Of a stretch of 34,630 bases of DNA, positions 1 to 11,076 are shown piece after piece (the stretch's first letter is position 1; each line of letters opens with the position of its first letter). The translations under genes were made by a program, and so were the position numbers. The notes under the pieces are model-generated. The model saw only the letters and a program-made list of their open reading frames with translations. It did no database searches and had not been told where the DNA came from. This DNA is from Calcarisporiella thermophila CBS 279.70 (Eukaryota > Calcarisporiellomycota). The stretch covers positions 53,679 to 88,308 of the forward strand of contig NW_027192194.1 of the NCBI RefSeq assembly GCF_041956535.1, given 5' to 3'.

Positions 1-36
1 CACACGTTCTCGAATCTTTTTACGAGTTGGCTTCAT
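1..36 (-). CDS. Possible start of a gene running off the left edge
   Basis: Reading leftwards on the minus strand, an ATG at 36 opens 12 codons (MKPTRKKIRERV) that run off the window without a stop. The segment is basic and charged and the sequence before the ATG is T-rich, as at other starts here. Twelve codons are too few to identify a family. It could equally be an internal exon or chance. Confidence 0.2.
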   Translation of the reverse strand, partial: MKPTRKKIRERV

Positions 37-389
37 AGGTGTAAGATATTGTTAAAAAATAAAAGCATCACCGTTGCAAATAAAAAATATTTAGATGGAA
101 TGGTGGAGAAAATATAAAAGTATTTGGGTATCTTTGGCACACATCGGTATTTATAAAGATATCAATTTCCCATAAATTCGGGGTGCTATTCAATGATATC
201 CTAGTTTTACCAGAAATGCATTTATAACCGGGGTAGCGGTTGGAACAGCATATAGTGTAGATCCAACAGTGTTTAATAATGAAGCCGCTGTTATAATATT
301 CCATCCATTCAGGAGATATGAGCATTCAAAGGAAAATTGTTAAAACACGCTGTCACATTTTTCCCTACTTGTATAGGACAAAAAGAGAT
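37..389. other. Intergenic, no supported gene
   Basis: Between the edge fragment and the tRNA. An 85-codon open frame on the minus strand (68-325) is rich in Cys, Tyr and Ile, has no recognisable motif and its codon choice follows the AT-rich background, so I do not call it a gene. Confidence 0.5.
380..384 (-). terminator. RNA polymerase III T-run terminator of tRNA-Arg
   Basis: Five consecutive T on the minus strand begin 6 nt after the tRNA discriminator base, which is the normal Pol III stop signal. Confidence 0.7.
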
Positions 390-462
390 CGAGCGTACCA
401 GGGGTCGAACCTGGAATCTCCTGATTCGTAGTCAGGCGCCTTATCCATTTGGCCATACACCC
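390..462 (-). tRNA. tRNA-Arg, anticodon ACG
   Basis: A complete 73-nt cloverleaf without an intron. The acceptor stem pairs GGGTGTA with TACGCTC (two G-U wobbles) and the discriminator is G at 390. The D stem is GCC/GGC with an AAATGGATAA loop. The anticodon stem is CCTGA/TCAGG with loop CTACGAA. The variable loop is AGATT and the T arm is CCAGG-TTCGACC-CCTGG. Anticodon ACG lies at 427-429 (minus sense); A34 is normally converted to inosine so the tRNA reads CGU, CGC and CGA. CCA is not encoded, as usual in eukaryotes. Internal A and B boxes fall in the D and T arms. A T5 terminator follows. Confidence 0.96.
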
Positions 463-1086
463 TTTGAACCTTATTTTAGAGTTAGTGCAATCCTTTTTAT
501 AGAAAAAACTTTTAGCCGAATTCGGGTTGCTGGCTTTTTTATATACGAAAAGTACCATTGAATTGGATTGTGCATTGGCTGAAAGTCGTTGGAAAGGTTT
601 TCTCATTTTCGAGCCATTATATTAGTGGGTAATGGCAAAGTGATTTCAAGTAGAGCCCGACTAAGAGGAATATTTGTATGACCAAATTGAGAAATGTAGG
701 TGGCTTCTAACAAGTAGAGCAGACATCGTTGTGAGGGAAAAATGAATTGAAAAATAGACAATTTTGACTATGTGGCCATTTATAGGGTAATATTGGTGTA
801 ACATGTAGAGAAGAGTGGGATGTCAATTCAGCCTATACTGAGCCTATGCTTCTCTTGGCACTCTCAAATTTAGGGAAAAGCGGCGTGTTCCAACCAGCGT
901 TGCAAAGGTTTTTAGAGGGTCATCCACTTAAAAAGATAAATAATTTTTCTCTAAATCAAAAAAGAAAATATACAGCATAATACTATCTCAATAAAAGAGG
1001 ATGTTTGTGAACGCATATTAATGATGAAGTTTTAAGCAAAATAACTTAGAGAGAGAGTAATAAAAAAAAGGATCGCCACAAATTTT
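463..1086. other. Intergenic; one coding-like patch at about 780-980
   Basis: Lies upstream of the tRNA and downstream of PNS1. Most of it is AT-rich and featureless. On the plus strand, a TTTATAG acceptor-like site near 785 is followed by an open frame to a TAA near 980, with a leucine-rich stretch (EPMLLLALSNLGKSG) and higher GC than the surroundings. The minus strand is also open for part of this patch, so the signal is weak. No family recognised. Confidence 0.3.
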
Positions 1087-3035
1087 TTAGACACCCTGCA
1101 CAACTCTCGGCCATGTCTGTCTAATTTTCTCAAAGAGGGCAGGTTTGGTGCGCGCCAAAGCGGCTGGGTCTTCAGCCAGGGCTACGAAGGTGGTAGCATT
1201 GCCACTCAAAATAACTCCGCCGAAGATATACATCATCTGAGCTCCAATAATAAAGCAAATGAATATGATGAGGGCGGTGTAAGGGCCATTTTCGCTATTG
1301 TTATTGAAGGCTGGCTTTTGAATGAGAAGATAGACAAAGCCTAAAGCTCCCGTTATGATGCCGACAAGTATCGAACCTAATCACAAAAGAAGAGAGTGCT
1401 ATGAGTACATCTTTTTTTCGCAAAAACTACTATCGTATACACACCCATTCCGACCACATTCCCCACTAAATTGTCATTGATAATGGCCTCAACACCTCGG
1501 TCCTTAATAAGAGTCCAAGTGTCCTTAGCCGCTTGCCAAAATGGCTTGCCATACCTGATAAAAAAAGTGATCAAGTCCGAATAAATAAGCCCAAATTAAT
1601 CGAAGAGGTAAAGCATCCACACTTACATAGCACACTGGATATACGCGTAGGTATTGATAAAGTCCAATGCACCCTCAATGCATGCCAGCAAGCAATCCAC
1701 CAAGATTAAGCAGAAGGCGCCGCAAGGATTGTCAGTGTCGTGGGCAGCGGAGCGCACCAAAAAGCGTATAGTCTGAAGCAGCGCGATCAGCAAGCCACCG
1801 AAACACACGCTTCCAAAGCTGGTAGTCAGAGCCCGCTTCAGGGAGCCGGTGGTGGGATTCTGTGGGCATGTCGGTGTCCCTTGCAAAAAGTAGAAGGCGG
1901 AGAATGTGCCCGCCACGGTCATGTGAATGGTGGATTCTATGACTTGCGTGACCCAGTAGAAGCTAAAAACGGAATAGATCATAGCAATGGTTAACCGTGC
2001 ATCGGTTGTCGTTTGTGTCTTGCCATTGACGGTGGTAGTCGTGGAGAGCCATTGGAATAAGCCTATGATCGTAAAGACCCACCAGACATTATAGGCAACG
2101 GTAACAATGAGACCTCCAATTGACACGACAATTGTCCCATAATATCTACAACAAAAGATCGGCCTTGTTAGCACTATGTTCGTGGCGGTTAAAACAAAAT
2201 GAAGCTATATTTTACTTTCGCATAACTGATGTAACCGTCTCCAGCATTACAACTGCGAAAGGGATTCGTGACCTCCACCAGAACCAACAAAGAGCATAGA
2301 GCACACTGAAGACGAAGAATATAGCGCCTCCAATAAAGTTTCTATACAAATATCATTAACACGATTCATTAGTTGACCATTGTTGCAGTAATACAATATA
2401 TTTTAATTTGCAATTACCTTTTCACGAAAAAAAGTGCTGCAACAACAAACGAGAGAATGATGGAGGCAAGAAATGTAAATTTGATAAAAAATCTGGGGAA
2501 CCTATCTTGGCCAAATGAGGTGTTGGTTCACGTCAACTGGACAATTTTCGAGCTTTGTCTCATACCTTTGAGCAAGAAGTGTATAGCAAAAGCTGATCAC
2601 AAATCCTAGTAATACAATCACAAAGAACATCCCAATTGTTCCCCCATCAAGGGATGTTGTCTCTCCTTGTTTCGAGAACAATCCATTTCGAACTGCTGTA
2701 CTGATTCCAAAGTAGCTCAACACCGCAAATATCACAAGGTGAATCAGGAATAAGATAGTAGCCCATACATCGTTATACTTTGGGGTGATGCTAAACTTTT
2801 CATGATTGGGCTGCGGTGGTGGAATTGGCTGAAAATCATTCTGTGGCTGTTGATATTGTGAATGAGAAGAGTAATCGGGAGGAGGATAAGGGCTATAGCT
2901 CTGGTTTTGCGGTGGATACGATGGCTGTGTAGGAGGAGGAGGATAGTATTGTTGTTGTGGTGGAGGAGGAGGAGGAGGAGGATAATATGGCTGCTGCTGC
3001 TGGTAACCGTTGTTTGGCAGCTGGTAGTACGACAT
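1087..3035 (-). CDS. PNS1: Choline-transporter-like protein, PNS1/SLC44 family
   Basis: Six exons: 3035-2566, 2501-2418, 2341-2216, 2145-1627, 1554-1445, 1376-1087; 532 residues, close to the 539 of yeast Pns1. Residues 1-80 are a cytosolic Pro/Gln/Tyr-rich tail with runs of proline and a PPDY motif (52-55), which fits the PPxY type bound by WW domains. The core starts at KYNDVWATILF (about 86), as in fungal Pns1, followed by about ten hydrophobic segments. A family-typical block FYWVTQVIESTIHMTVAG sits mid-protein and KDTWTLIKDRG near the C-terminal third. The exon 5 donor (GTGTGTATA) is unusual but gives the expected VVGMGSILVG membrane segment. The family is a plasma-membrane or vacuolar transporter; the substrate of fungal members is not firmly known. 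The start was chosen because it is the first ATG in frame with good context after a pyrimidine-rich leader. Confidence 0.95.
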
Positions 3036-3708
3036 TTTGGAGGTTGGGGAGGAGAGAAAAAAAATTAAAGGAATGGGTCCCTTGAGAATTAAGTGAAAAA
3101 TAGGAGCTTTAGAGGGACTCCGAATCAAAATCCGATAAAAACAATGCAACCCCGCTTTTGGAAATTAAGCTATGAGGGTTATAGGTTAGGTTACAAGGGG
3201 GATTTTTGTCATGTATGTATAAGATCATTCTTCATGAAAAATGGTAGTATTGTATAATCTGTTTTAATATACACTCCTCTGTAGTAGGTAAATATACTAG
3301 ATGGACTACTTAATCCATTGTTTTATGTTCCTGAAATTAAATGAATAGCTTTCCCTTGAACTTTGTTTCTGTACCTGACATTTATGCTTCCAGTATCAAA
3401 TTGCTTACAAGCCGACATTCAATTTCTCGAGGTTGCAAGGCTTAGACATGCCGTTGAAAAAGCTTGTTTGGCGGGTGTCTATGAGTTTCTGGAAGGAAAC
3501 TTCTTAGAATACAACCAGTAGGATTTGAGATTGATCTCACTCAATCCAAGTCGAATGTTTAGGTGAACGAATTGATAACTTCCTTTTTCCTGCTAAACAT
3601 CCTTTCATAGGCTCTGATGAAATAATTTTATCTTAAACCACAAGTTACATCAATAGCTTCATTTTGGCTTTTCCTATTATTGATATCACTAAGATAAATT
3701 TAAACAAA
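3036..3708. other. Spacer between PNS1 start and KAR end
   Basis: Holds the PNS1 promoter (pyrimidine-rich leader just before the ATG on the minus strand) and the KAR 3' region. It also holds a coding-like plus-strand stretch, listed separately at 3384-3521, and a short open frame from an ATG at 3144 (MQPRFWKLSYE) ending near possible GT donors at 3178 and 3185. Confidence 0.5.
3384..3521 (+). CDS. Coding-like segment, possible last exon of a small unrecognised gene
   Basis: An open frame of 45 residues ends in TAG at 3519-3521. It has a charged, helix-like composition (QFLEVARLRHAVEKACLAG, then EFLEGNFLEYNQ) and ordinary codon use, unlike the AT-rich DNA around it. CTTCCAG at 3387-3393 could be an acceptor. 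A possible first exon starts at ATG 3144 (MQPRFWKLSYE); a donor at 3178 would join in phase, giving a protein of about 53 residues and an intron of about 215 nt, long for this window. It would be divergent from PNS1 and convergent with KAR. No family recognised. It may instead be a chance frame. Confidence 0.3.
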   Translation: MLPVSNCLQADIQFLEVARLRHAVEKACLAGVYEFLEGNFLEYNQ

Positions 3709-4941
3709 TTACTCGCTCTTTCCTTTTGCAGCATCACGCTCTTGCTTGCGGAGTGCACGCTTACGGATGCTGTACAAGAATTCTAGAAAAAAGATGGGGA
3801 GAGTAAGAATTAAAAACTATCTCTGATCCAACATATTAGCATAGTAAATTTAAAAAAAAGGTGCTTACTCTTGTTATAGTTGAGCCAGAAGCTCTTCCAG
3901 AAAACTCGCTCTAGCACGTAGTTCACCAATGCATGAGAGAAATAGGGAGACGAGCTGTACGGTGTACGAGCACCTCCTCTCAATCCCAGCTTTCCAAGTA
4001 CCGAGCGAACATAGGGAGCAGGAAGAGGGGTCATGAAGTTGGGACGACGAATCTTGCTCATAGATGACACCACATAGTAAGTATTCACATGCTCTACATC
4101 TACTCCGTGCGATGAGAGTTCAGCGCCTAGGGCCTGCGACCACGTGCACAAAAAGGCTTTTGATCCAGAGTAGACCGAAAGATAAGGCGAAGGGGTGACT
4201 CCCGAGATCGAACCCTGGTTGATGATGAGGCCACGGCGCTGTTTCACCATATGTTCTGCCACCATATGAGTGAGTTTGAGAGCGGTTGTGATATTAAGTT
4301 TGATGATATCATCGATACGTTGCATCTTCTCTTCATGGAATGGAGTTGGGAACTCATGGCTAAGTCCAACATTGTTCACGAGTATACCAATGTCCAGGGT
4401 GTCAATGATCCCTTTCAATTCAGTAAAGTTTTCCTCGGTGGCTTTAGCAAAGTCGAAAGGAATGACCTTCACCTGTACACCGTATTTAGATTCTATGAAA
4501 ATGAATAATTAGTATAAATAAATATCGGACTAGAACTATTCAGTCAGAACATCTCAAAGTTAGACCTACTAATGGTTTCTGCCAGTTCATCCAGTTTTGA
4601 CTGTGTGCGCGCCAAAATCATCACATTAAACTTGGCCTTTGCAAGCTGAAGAGAATACTCTTTTCCAATACCATCAGAGGCCCCCGTGACGATAGCCCAA
4701 GCACCCTTTCCAGCACCATATTTTTTAAGGCTTTTACCTGGAAGAATAAGAGTGTCGAGTAAGAGAATCGCGATTTCATACGCGTAAGATGCAACCACTC
4801 CTGCACCAATTAAGGCGAGAGCGGCCAAGAAATAATTGTCTACGCGATTCGATCCAAAATTAATTAACGCTCGTAATAGCCAAAGTGGAAATGATGTCTC
4901 TTACTTTCGACCAATTTTACTATATCTTGCACAACACACAT
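3709..4941 (-). CDS. IFA38: Very-long-chain 3-ketoacyl-CoA reductase (KAR)
   Basis: Four exons: 4941-4905, 4839-4570, 4492-3869, 3782-3709; 334 residues. This short-chain dehydrogenase reduces 3-ketoacyl-CoA with NADPH in the fatty-acid elongation cycle at the ER. An N-terminal hydrophobic segment (about 16-45) anchors it. TGASDGIG (64-71) is the cofactor glycine motif, NNVG is at 142-145, and the catalytic set is Ser197, Tyr210 and Lys214 (YSGSK). TYYVVSSMSKIRRP is characteristic of the KAR/HSD17B12 group. The C-terminus is basic (RKRALRKQERDAAKGKSE). The first exon is only 37 nt: the frame around 4828 has no ATG, but splicing at GTAAGAG (4904) to GCGTAG (4840) connects it cleanly to the ATG at 4941. 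Confidence 0.95.
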
Positions 4942-5753
4942 TTCAATACTTGTTACGAAGATTGAAATGAGTTATTTTTTTTTTAAATAGAATATTTGAA
5001 ACTTCGCTATCGACGTCACGAAATTCTCCTCTTTATTAACCGCAATATGCATGAAGGGGTTTCAAATAAATAAAAGATATAATATTGAATTGAATATCGA
5101 ACAAAATTTCCCAAATTTGACCCTGACAAAGGTTTAGAGATGCTTACGCATAACAATTGAATATGACATGTGATATTAAGCGTGAGAAACGAACAGCTAA
5201 ACCGTGGCAACACAACTTATTAAGCTATGATTGAGTTAGCTACGTCTATGAATTGAATCACCAGATAAAATATTTGTTAAGAGTATGTTAACAGGAGTGA
5301 TGAATCTTACGGAATAAAAATATATTAAGGAGGGAGAGCTTGCGAAAATATATTATCATTGACCAAAACGGGTCCCCCTTTCTAAAGTATTATTTAATTA
5401 CCATGGGCAAATGGGTGCAATAAGAATGAAATCCTTGCCAAATTATCTAAGGTATTCCAAGCGGTCAAGCCGTTCAACATGGAATCCTACAAACTCTTCT
5501 CCCCCTCACAAGGATAAAGCTAATTTTTCGCTTTTATCTATTTAGCCTGTGCAATACATAGAAGAGAAAATATATTAAATTCGCTAGCGCGAAGTACATG
5601 TAGTATACTAGCAGCTAACTAATCATCGTTTTTGGTTTACAAATCATTTTTCAGTAAGATATCAGTAACAAAAATTGGCAATACATGATAATAAATATGC
5701 TAAAATGAGCTAGCACAACAGAGTACACAATTAACTTTGCTCCTCTATCCCAC
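4942..5753. other. Intergenic, nothing recognised
   Basis: AT-rich spacer between the KAR start and the 3' end of the next minus-strand hydrolase. No RNA gene, repeat or coding-like frame stands out; the 65-codon minus-strand frame at 5016-5213 looks like chance. Confidence 0.6.
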
Positions 5754-7056
5754 TTAATCAATTGAGTTTACTGTGTCCTTTTTGGATACCCTTTCGACAA
5801 ACCGCACAATCGCTTCTGTGACCTGCTCATGACTCTCCACTTGCGGGATATGGCCAACCTCAGGTAGACTTATTTGCTGGAAGAAAGTCGCATCGGCGGC
5901 CCATTCGCGGAGTATACTTGCATTACCCCTTTTTTCTAGCGCATCCTAAGTAAATTAGAGCTCAAAGAGGTGAATATTATAGAGCATCCAAGAGAATGTC
6001 AACCTTACCTTTTCACCAAAGATATTTAGCAGAGCACAATGGAGTTTGCCCAATAAATCTGGCGTGAGAGTGTGATTGATCCCACACACAAATCGTTTGT
6101 ATACCTATAGGGGAAAAACTAGAGATAAGAATAAAGAAGCACTATATAGGCGATTTAATAGGTAGATTAAACGTAAATTTACCGGTGTCCTTGACTCCTT
6201 GTTCCACTTTAACACAGTCTTTTTTACTTCTATATCTTCGGTATAAATCATCCTCTTTACCGATGCCGACTCAAGACCTCCACGTCGATCTAGAACACGC
6301 AGTAGATTGAGGATCAGATCTGGTATATAGGGCAAAATCTTCTTTGCACGTGTAGGGGGTAATGCACCGGGAACAGGTGAGACAAAGACAATCCCATGGC
6401 AGTTCGAGCTGTATTTGAGGTAAAGAAGGGAAACTAAAACACATCCGTATGAATGGCCGATAAAAATGAGATTTGGGTTCTTGAACTTTTCAAGAGAGAG
6501 GATTTTCGATAGATCCTCAACGAGTGACTCGTCGTAATAATCATCCCAGCTACAGTGAAAACCAAAAGCTTGTTAAGATATCTAGTCCAAATGGTAAAAT
6601 AGTGTATTAACCTCTTCAGAACCGATGATCTTCCACAGCCGACCATATCAACGCATAAACAGTTAGCAACTGAAGAGACGGCAGGCAACTGATGTTGCCA
6701 CTGTGCTGCCTATAACAAAATGGGTAGGCCAATTAATTGCTCACCTAACCCATAGGCTTGATGTTAATCTTACCTGACCACCTAAGCCATGGACAAAGAG
6801 AGCAAGCGGGGCCGCTTTCCCTCGCTCGTGTTCGTGAAAAATAACCCTAAGCCGTTTGCCACCTCCAAGATCAACATATTCGTCATGGGAATCATGCTTA
6901 GCCTCTAGTGCAGTCTATTAGTTAGCACGAGAAAAATTTGAACAATGTTAAAAAAAAACCTTGCTGTTCATCCGCTGAACTCATTCTGTGTATCAGAAAC
7001 ACACCCCCGAGCAGTAAACCTGATGCTAATGTTATAAACTCGATTAGCGAAGGCAT
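5754..7056 (-). CDS. Membrane-anchored alpha/beta hydrolase, ABHD8-like
   Basis: Six exons: 7056-6960, 6904-6774, 6709-6612, 6549-6183, 6104-6009, 5945-5754; 326 residues. A single N-terminal hydrophobic segment (about 5-23) suggests a membrane anchor. The fold is complete: oxyanion-hole HGLGG (71-75), nucleophile elbow GHSYG with Ser142, acid Asp263 in IFGEKDAL, and base His294 in PEVGHIPQ. The order and spacing match lipase or esterase type hydrolases related to ABHD8; the substrate cannot be told from sequence. Intron 1 has a weak donor (GTTTTT) but a good CTAAC branch-like site and keeps phase. It may also belong to other ABHD subgroups. Confidence 0.88.
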
Positions 7057-7148
7057 CTCTCTACACCCTAAGAAAAAACTTTTCTATTATCAATACGATA
7101 AAGTATGGCTGCATCCCAATTTTCACGAGACTATTTCGACATATGGAA

Positions 7149-7354
7149 GATTCCAAACCTGAGCAGATATACTGGATTTAGAAATTGAAGAATCAATAGT
7201 ATCTGCAGTTATTATATCTTTTAAAATTCGATATATAGAGTAGTAATTTTCGAATTTTTTTTTTTTGCAACCTTTGACTTATCATGAAAAATTTATACTA
7301 ATCTTATACCAACATATATACCTATTATATCGCGATTTTATCTTCATTATGGCA
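7149..7354 (+). repeat. Diverged direct repeat, copy 1
   Basis: Aligns in the same orientation with 11077-11271. Shared blocks include AGATATACTGGATTTAGAA against AGATATGCTGAATTTAGAA, ATCTGCAGTT, and an end at ATTATGGCA, with small indels between. The first 45 bp are roughly three-quarters identical by eye; later parts are weaker. In copy 1 the shared part ends at the start codon of a short open frame (7349), so the repeat may be the 5' flank of a multicopy gene. Confidence 0.5.
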
Positions 7355-7770
7355 TCCCTTTCAACTTCCAACCTCCATTTTGTTTCTCAGTTTGGTACTA
7401 TTGTCTTGCCAAATGCTACACTTGAAAATGACAAAGCGTCTTTAAAGGATACTTTATCTTCTCTTTACAGAGCGATTGGACAACATTACTCAATTCTTTT
7501 TTTTTTTCGCTAGTAAGAACTAACTAGATTACAGAATTTTGGAGCGAGATTTAAGACAAGCATTATAGTAAGTATTATTTTTAGTATTGAGTACCTATTA
7601 ATTTAGGTTCGCTTATCCGGGTATAACTATTAATTACCACTAAGTTGGTTAATTAATTGCTCTGCTTTATTTACTTTTACTTTTGTTACTCTCGTGTCAA
7701 AATAAATTTTATCAATTCCAAGTTGCGCGTAACCTTTATATTTTAAATCTTTTCATTCTCCTTTCTAAAG

Positions 7771-8076
7771 ATGACTATTATCTCCATTCCCGATCTCAAA
7801 TCCTGTATGTTCAAAGATCGAGATAACGAAATAACTGAATGGGTGAACGATTATGCAGTTAGTATTGGGTTTGATTTGAGGGTAGAACGCGCAGATCTTA
7901 TTACTGGAGTCCTCACTGCTCTAACAATATCATATTCACGATCAGGCCAACACAGTTCGAATAACGAAATACCTATGAGAAATTTATCAACAGTGAAATG
8001 CGATTATCCTTTCATATTGCGATTTCAATTTTCAAAGGCCGTAAATCCTTTGGTAATATTGAAAATATTAGGGTAG
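7771..8076 (+). pseudogene. Possible remnant of a MULE-type transposase N-terminal domain
   Basis: A 101-residue frame with an ATG after a pyrimidine-rich leader. Its order of features resembles the FAR1-like zinc-finger region at the start of many Mutator-like transposases: an acidic start with WVNDYAVSIGFDLRV, a middle SYSRSGQH where a Cys-rich motif is usual, then TVKCDYPFILRF in place of the usual KxxCPF, then NPLVILKI. Only one of the expected cysteines is present and there is no transposase catalytic domain after it, so it is broken or misassigned. This is a family guess by eye, not a firm call. Confidence 0.27.
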
Positions 8077-9223
8077 GTTAGTAAAGAAAGTATAATATTT
8101 AGAGGAAGGGGATACTTTGAAGATGGTTTTTGGAAAGCAACTACAAGCGACTGTGAATCGATTGCACTAAATATGAACACTCTTAGGAAGGATACTAGCA
8201 TAGTTATCAGCACTCGAAATTTTTGATATAATATCAAAAAAATTTATATCTAAATGGTTTGACAAATCAAAATTCATATTATTTCCATATCACTGATTCT
8301 GTCTGGTTCTTTGTAGAAACCCTCAATTTACCGGCTACTCCCTCGCCAAGTGGAGCAGGATCGATTGGTAAATAACACTATCTTAAATAAAAATAGAAGA
8401 TTCGTGAGGAACGAGACAAAATAGATAGTTTATGTAGAAATAGAAAATCAAAAAATGGGTCAAAATAGTGCTTTCAAAAACAATAAACATCGAAGTATCA
8501 ACGAAGTGACGATGAGCAAACATTTCTTGTCATGATGTGTATTTGATGAGATATCTAGTTACACCATTTCTTGATCAAGTAATTGCACTCGTGAGATTTA
8601 CATTGTATAGAACTGCGTGTTTCAGATTTGTCCGTCATTTTCTCTAGAACGCAAAGCACCATCAATCTCTATGACGCAAAAAAATAGAAAAAAAATTGAT
8701 CTAAATTAGTTTTAGTAGCCTAATGGATTATCTTTTGACACAATTACTAGTCTGCTTATCGATCACATACACACTAACCTTGTAATTGTCTTGTTGGATG
8801 TGCCGAACCTATTGATGAGTCATTAGGCGAGTTGTATTCTCTTGAAGGGTTTTCTAGAGAAGATGAAGAATTAATAAGTGCTTTGATAGGCTATAGCTTG
8901 CTTGATGACAAAAAGTGGTACCGGAAAAATAATCTTTGTAGAAATCAAATTGTGGAGATAGAGAAGCTAATCATCCCAATGGAACAAATTAATGACGACC
9001 TTATCGGTTACACACTACTAATAACAATCACGGTCAAGGAACTCACGAAAATCCATTTTTGTTTTTGTACCAAAAATTAGTAATACTCACATAACAATGT
9101 TTCATTGTAGAGGATTCTTATAGTCGATGGAAATCAGATAAATTCATCGCGATCGCACTGATTATATTCTCGGGTTATCATTGATTATATTTTTTTAACT
9201 TCATTATTCGGTACTAATAAAGT

Positions 9224-10929
9224 ATGAGAAGTGAGGAAAATGTACCACTACCAGCAGCGGAACCACAACCCACGCAGGAATTTTCTGAAGAGAAAGACAA
9301 TATAGCAGTGGCTGAGAAAGGCGAAGCTGAAGATGGGGTTAGTAAGGAGTATCCTCTAGACTCGCTATATGGGTGGTTCGTGGTCGTTGCCGCATTCTTT
9401 TTGACCTTTTACCTGTTCGGTTTGGCCACAGGCTGGGGTGTATTTCAGGTAAGCATTTGTAGGCTTCCTAATCTAAGCGAAGCCCTTTCTTTATAATCTC
9501 TTATCTTAATTTTTCTTTTCTCTTATTTTGCTCTTACTCCATAGGATCTCTACTCGAAGGACATCTTGCACGATCAGGAATCTCTCCTCTCCATTTCCTA
9601 CATTGGTAGTCTGAGCATCGGGCTCATGTATGTATTTGGACTCATAAGCGGCATGATCAATAATCGCTTTGGTAATCGCAGCCTGCTTTTGGCAGCCACG
9701 GTGATTCAACCATTGGGTTTAATTCTGGCCAGCTTCTCCTCCACATTATGGCAGCTTTATCTCACACAGGGCTTGCTAGTTGGTCTGGGAAACGGCTGCG
9801 CATTTCATGGCGGCATCTCTATAATTCCCCAATGGTTTGAACGATATCGCGGACTCGCAACCGGGATTGCGGTTTCGGGCTCAGGGTTTGGTGGATTGGC
9901 ACTTGCCCCGCTGTCTAGAGCATTGATTGACCGTTTAGGATATCGATGGGCCTTACGCATTCTTGGAATTATCGGCTTTGCAACTTTATTAAGTAGTTTT
10001 TTCATCGTACGTCCAAGAGCTTCACGGCCTTCTCATAAGCCGAGTATAATCCATCTTAGTTTCTTTGACATGAGATTTGCCATAGTGATGGTCATCGGCT
10101 TGTTTGCGATGCTTGGCTACTGGCAACCCTACTTCATGTTGCCAAGTTATGCTGTCGCCACCACCGGCCTTACTCCCCAGCTTACTGCCATATTTGTCGG
10201 CGTTATTTCAGGCGTGGCCTCCGTGTTTCGAATTGTGTTAGGAGGGTGTGCAGATTGGCTGTAAGTAAACTTTGTGATTGATTCTCTCAGACTAAGCTAT
10301 ATCCGAGGTTTGATATCTCTTTCTCGTTTTACTCATTCTTTTGGTTTTTCGCATGTAGAGGTTATACTAATGTACTCATGGGCTCACTGTTATTATCTAC
10401 AATATCTATCCTTATTTTTTGGGTGTTCGCAAAATCATTCGCGTTTTTTGTCATTTTTGTAATCCTCTTTGGTGCAAGTTCAGGTATATTTTCTTGAAGT
10501 TCGCCCTTTCCGGTTTCATTTTCAGGTCTAGTAGAAAGCTTATCGATATCCCTCAATACTCTCTTCATCTTTTCTTAGGAGGATTTACAAGCTTATTCCC
10601 AGTGATTGTTACTGAGCTCGTCAAACCGGAGGATACCCCCACAGCAATGGGCTTAGCTTATTTCTCTTTTGGAGTGGGCAGCCTATTAGGGCCAGGGTTC
10701 TCAGTGTTATTGAAAGCCTCTAATGGAGGAGATCTTGGAAGTATTCTATTTGCTGGAAGGTAAGTATTCTAATGGCGGTACATCCTTGATGTAGCACTCT
10801 TTTTTATTGCCACATAGCCAATCTTATCTTTTTTTTTCTCTTCTTCGTTCTAGTGTCTCTTTGGTGGCGACCATAGCTGCATTGGGTTTACGGTATTTAA
10901 AGAGTCATCGGATCCTTGCAAAAGTTTAA
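9224..10929 (+). CDS. Monocarboxylate-transporter-like MFS permease (MCT/MCH type)
   Basis: Five exons: 9224-9448, 9545-10260, 10359-10483, 10579-10759, 10854-10929; 440 residues with about 12 hydrophobic segments. Residues 1-45 are an acidic cytosolic tail. LYGWFVVVAAFF opens the first helix and corresponds to the DGGYGW signature of the SLC16/MCH family, though the DGG is DSL here. GLGNGCAF, YRGLATGIAVSGSGFG and GGCADWLG match the usual loops of the family. The final exon ends on a short basic tail. It is likely a plasma-membrane carrier for a monocarboxylate or other small organic acid; several fungal homologues carry other substrates. Its four introns are 94-98 nt, longer than most here. 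It lies alone between repeat-bearing spacers. Confidence 0.92.
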
Positions 10930-11076
10930 AGTAGTATGGAGTTGTTTTTTTTTGCAAAAGATATTAAAGAAGTGGTTACAAACTGGCATTTTATTTATCT
11001 GTACTTATAAAGCTTCACCTACAAGCTGAAATAAATTAATATTTTACTTTCAATACCTCTAACTTTTATTTTGAAG

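Larger units (their letters stand above)
7057..9223. other. Gene-poor region with decayed coding pieces and a repeat
   Basis: About 2.2 kb. It contains copy 1 of a diverged repeat (7149-7354), a short open frame starting at ATG 7349 (MASLSTSNLHFVSQFG), a possible transposase remnant at 7771-8076, and an acidic open stretch at about 8790-9080 (ELYSLEGFSREDEELISAL) that has no ATG near its start. These look like broken pieces rather than one intact gene, since I could not join them in phase. Confidence 0.5.

Noticed and set aside
340-606. 88-codon minus-strand frame and 74-codon plus-strand frame over the tRNA
   Set aside because: Both read straight through the tRNA-Arg gene and have no protein features.
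2862-3068. Arg-rich 68-codon plus-strand frame
   Set aside because: It is the antisense of the PNS1 proline/glutamine codon repeats.
4544-4828. KAR start at a TTG at 4828
   Set aside because: No ATG in that frame; splicing to the 37-nt exon ending at 4905 gives an ATG start and an unbroken frame.
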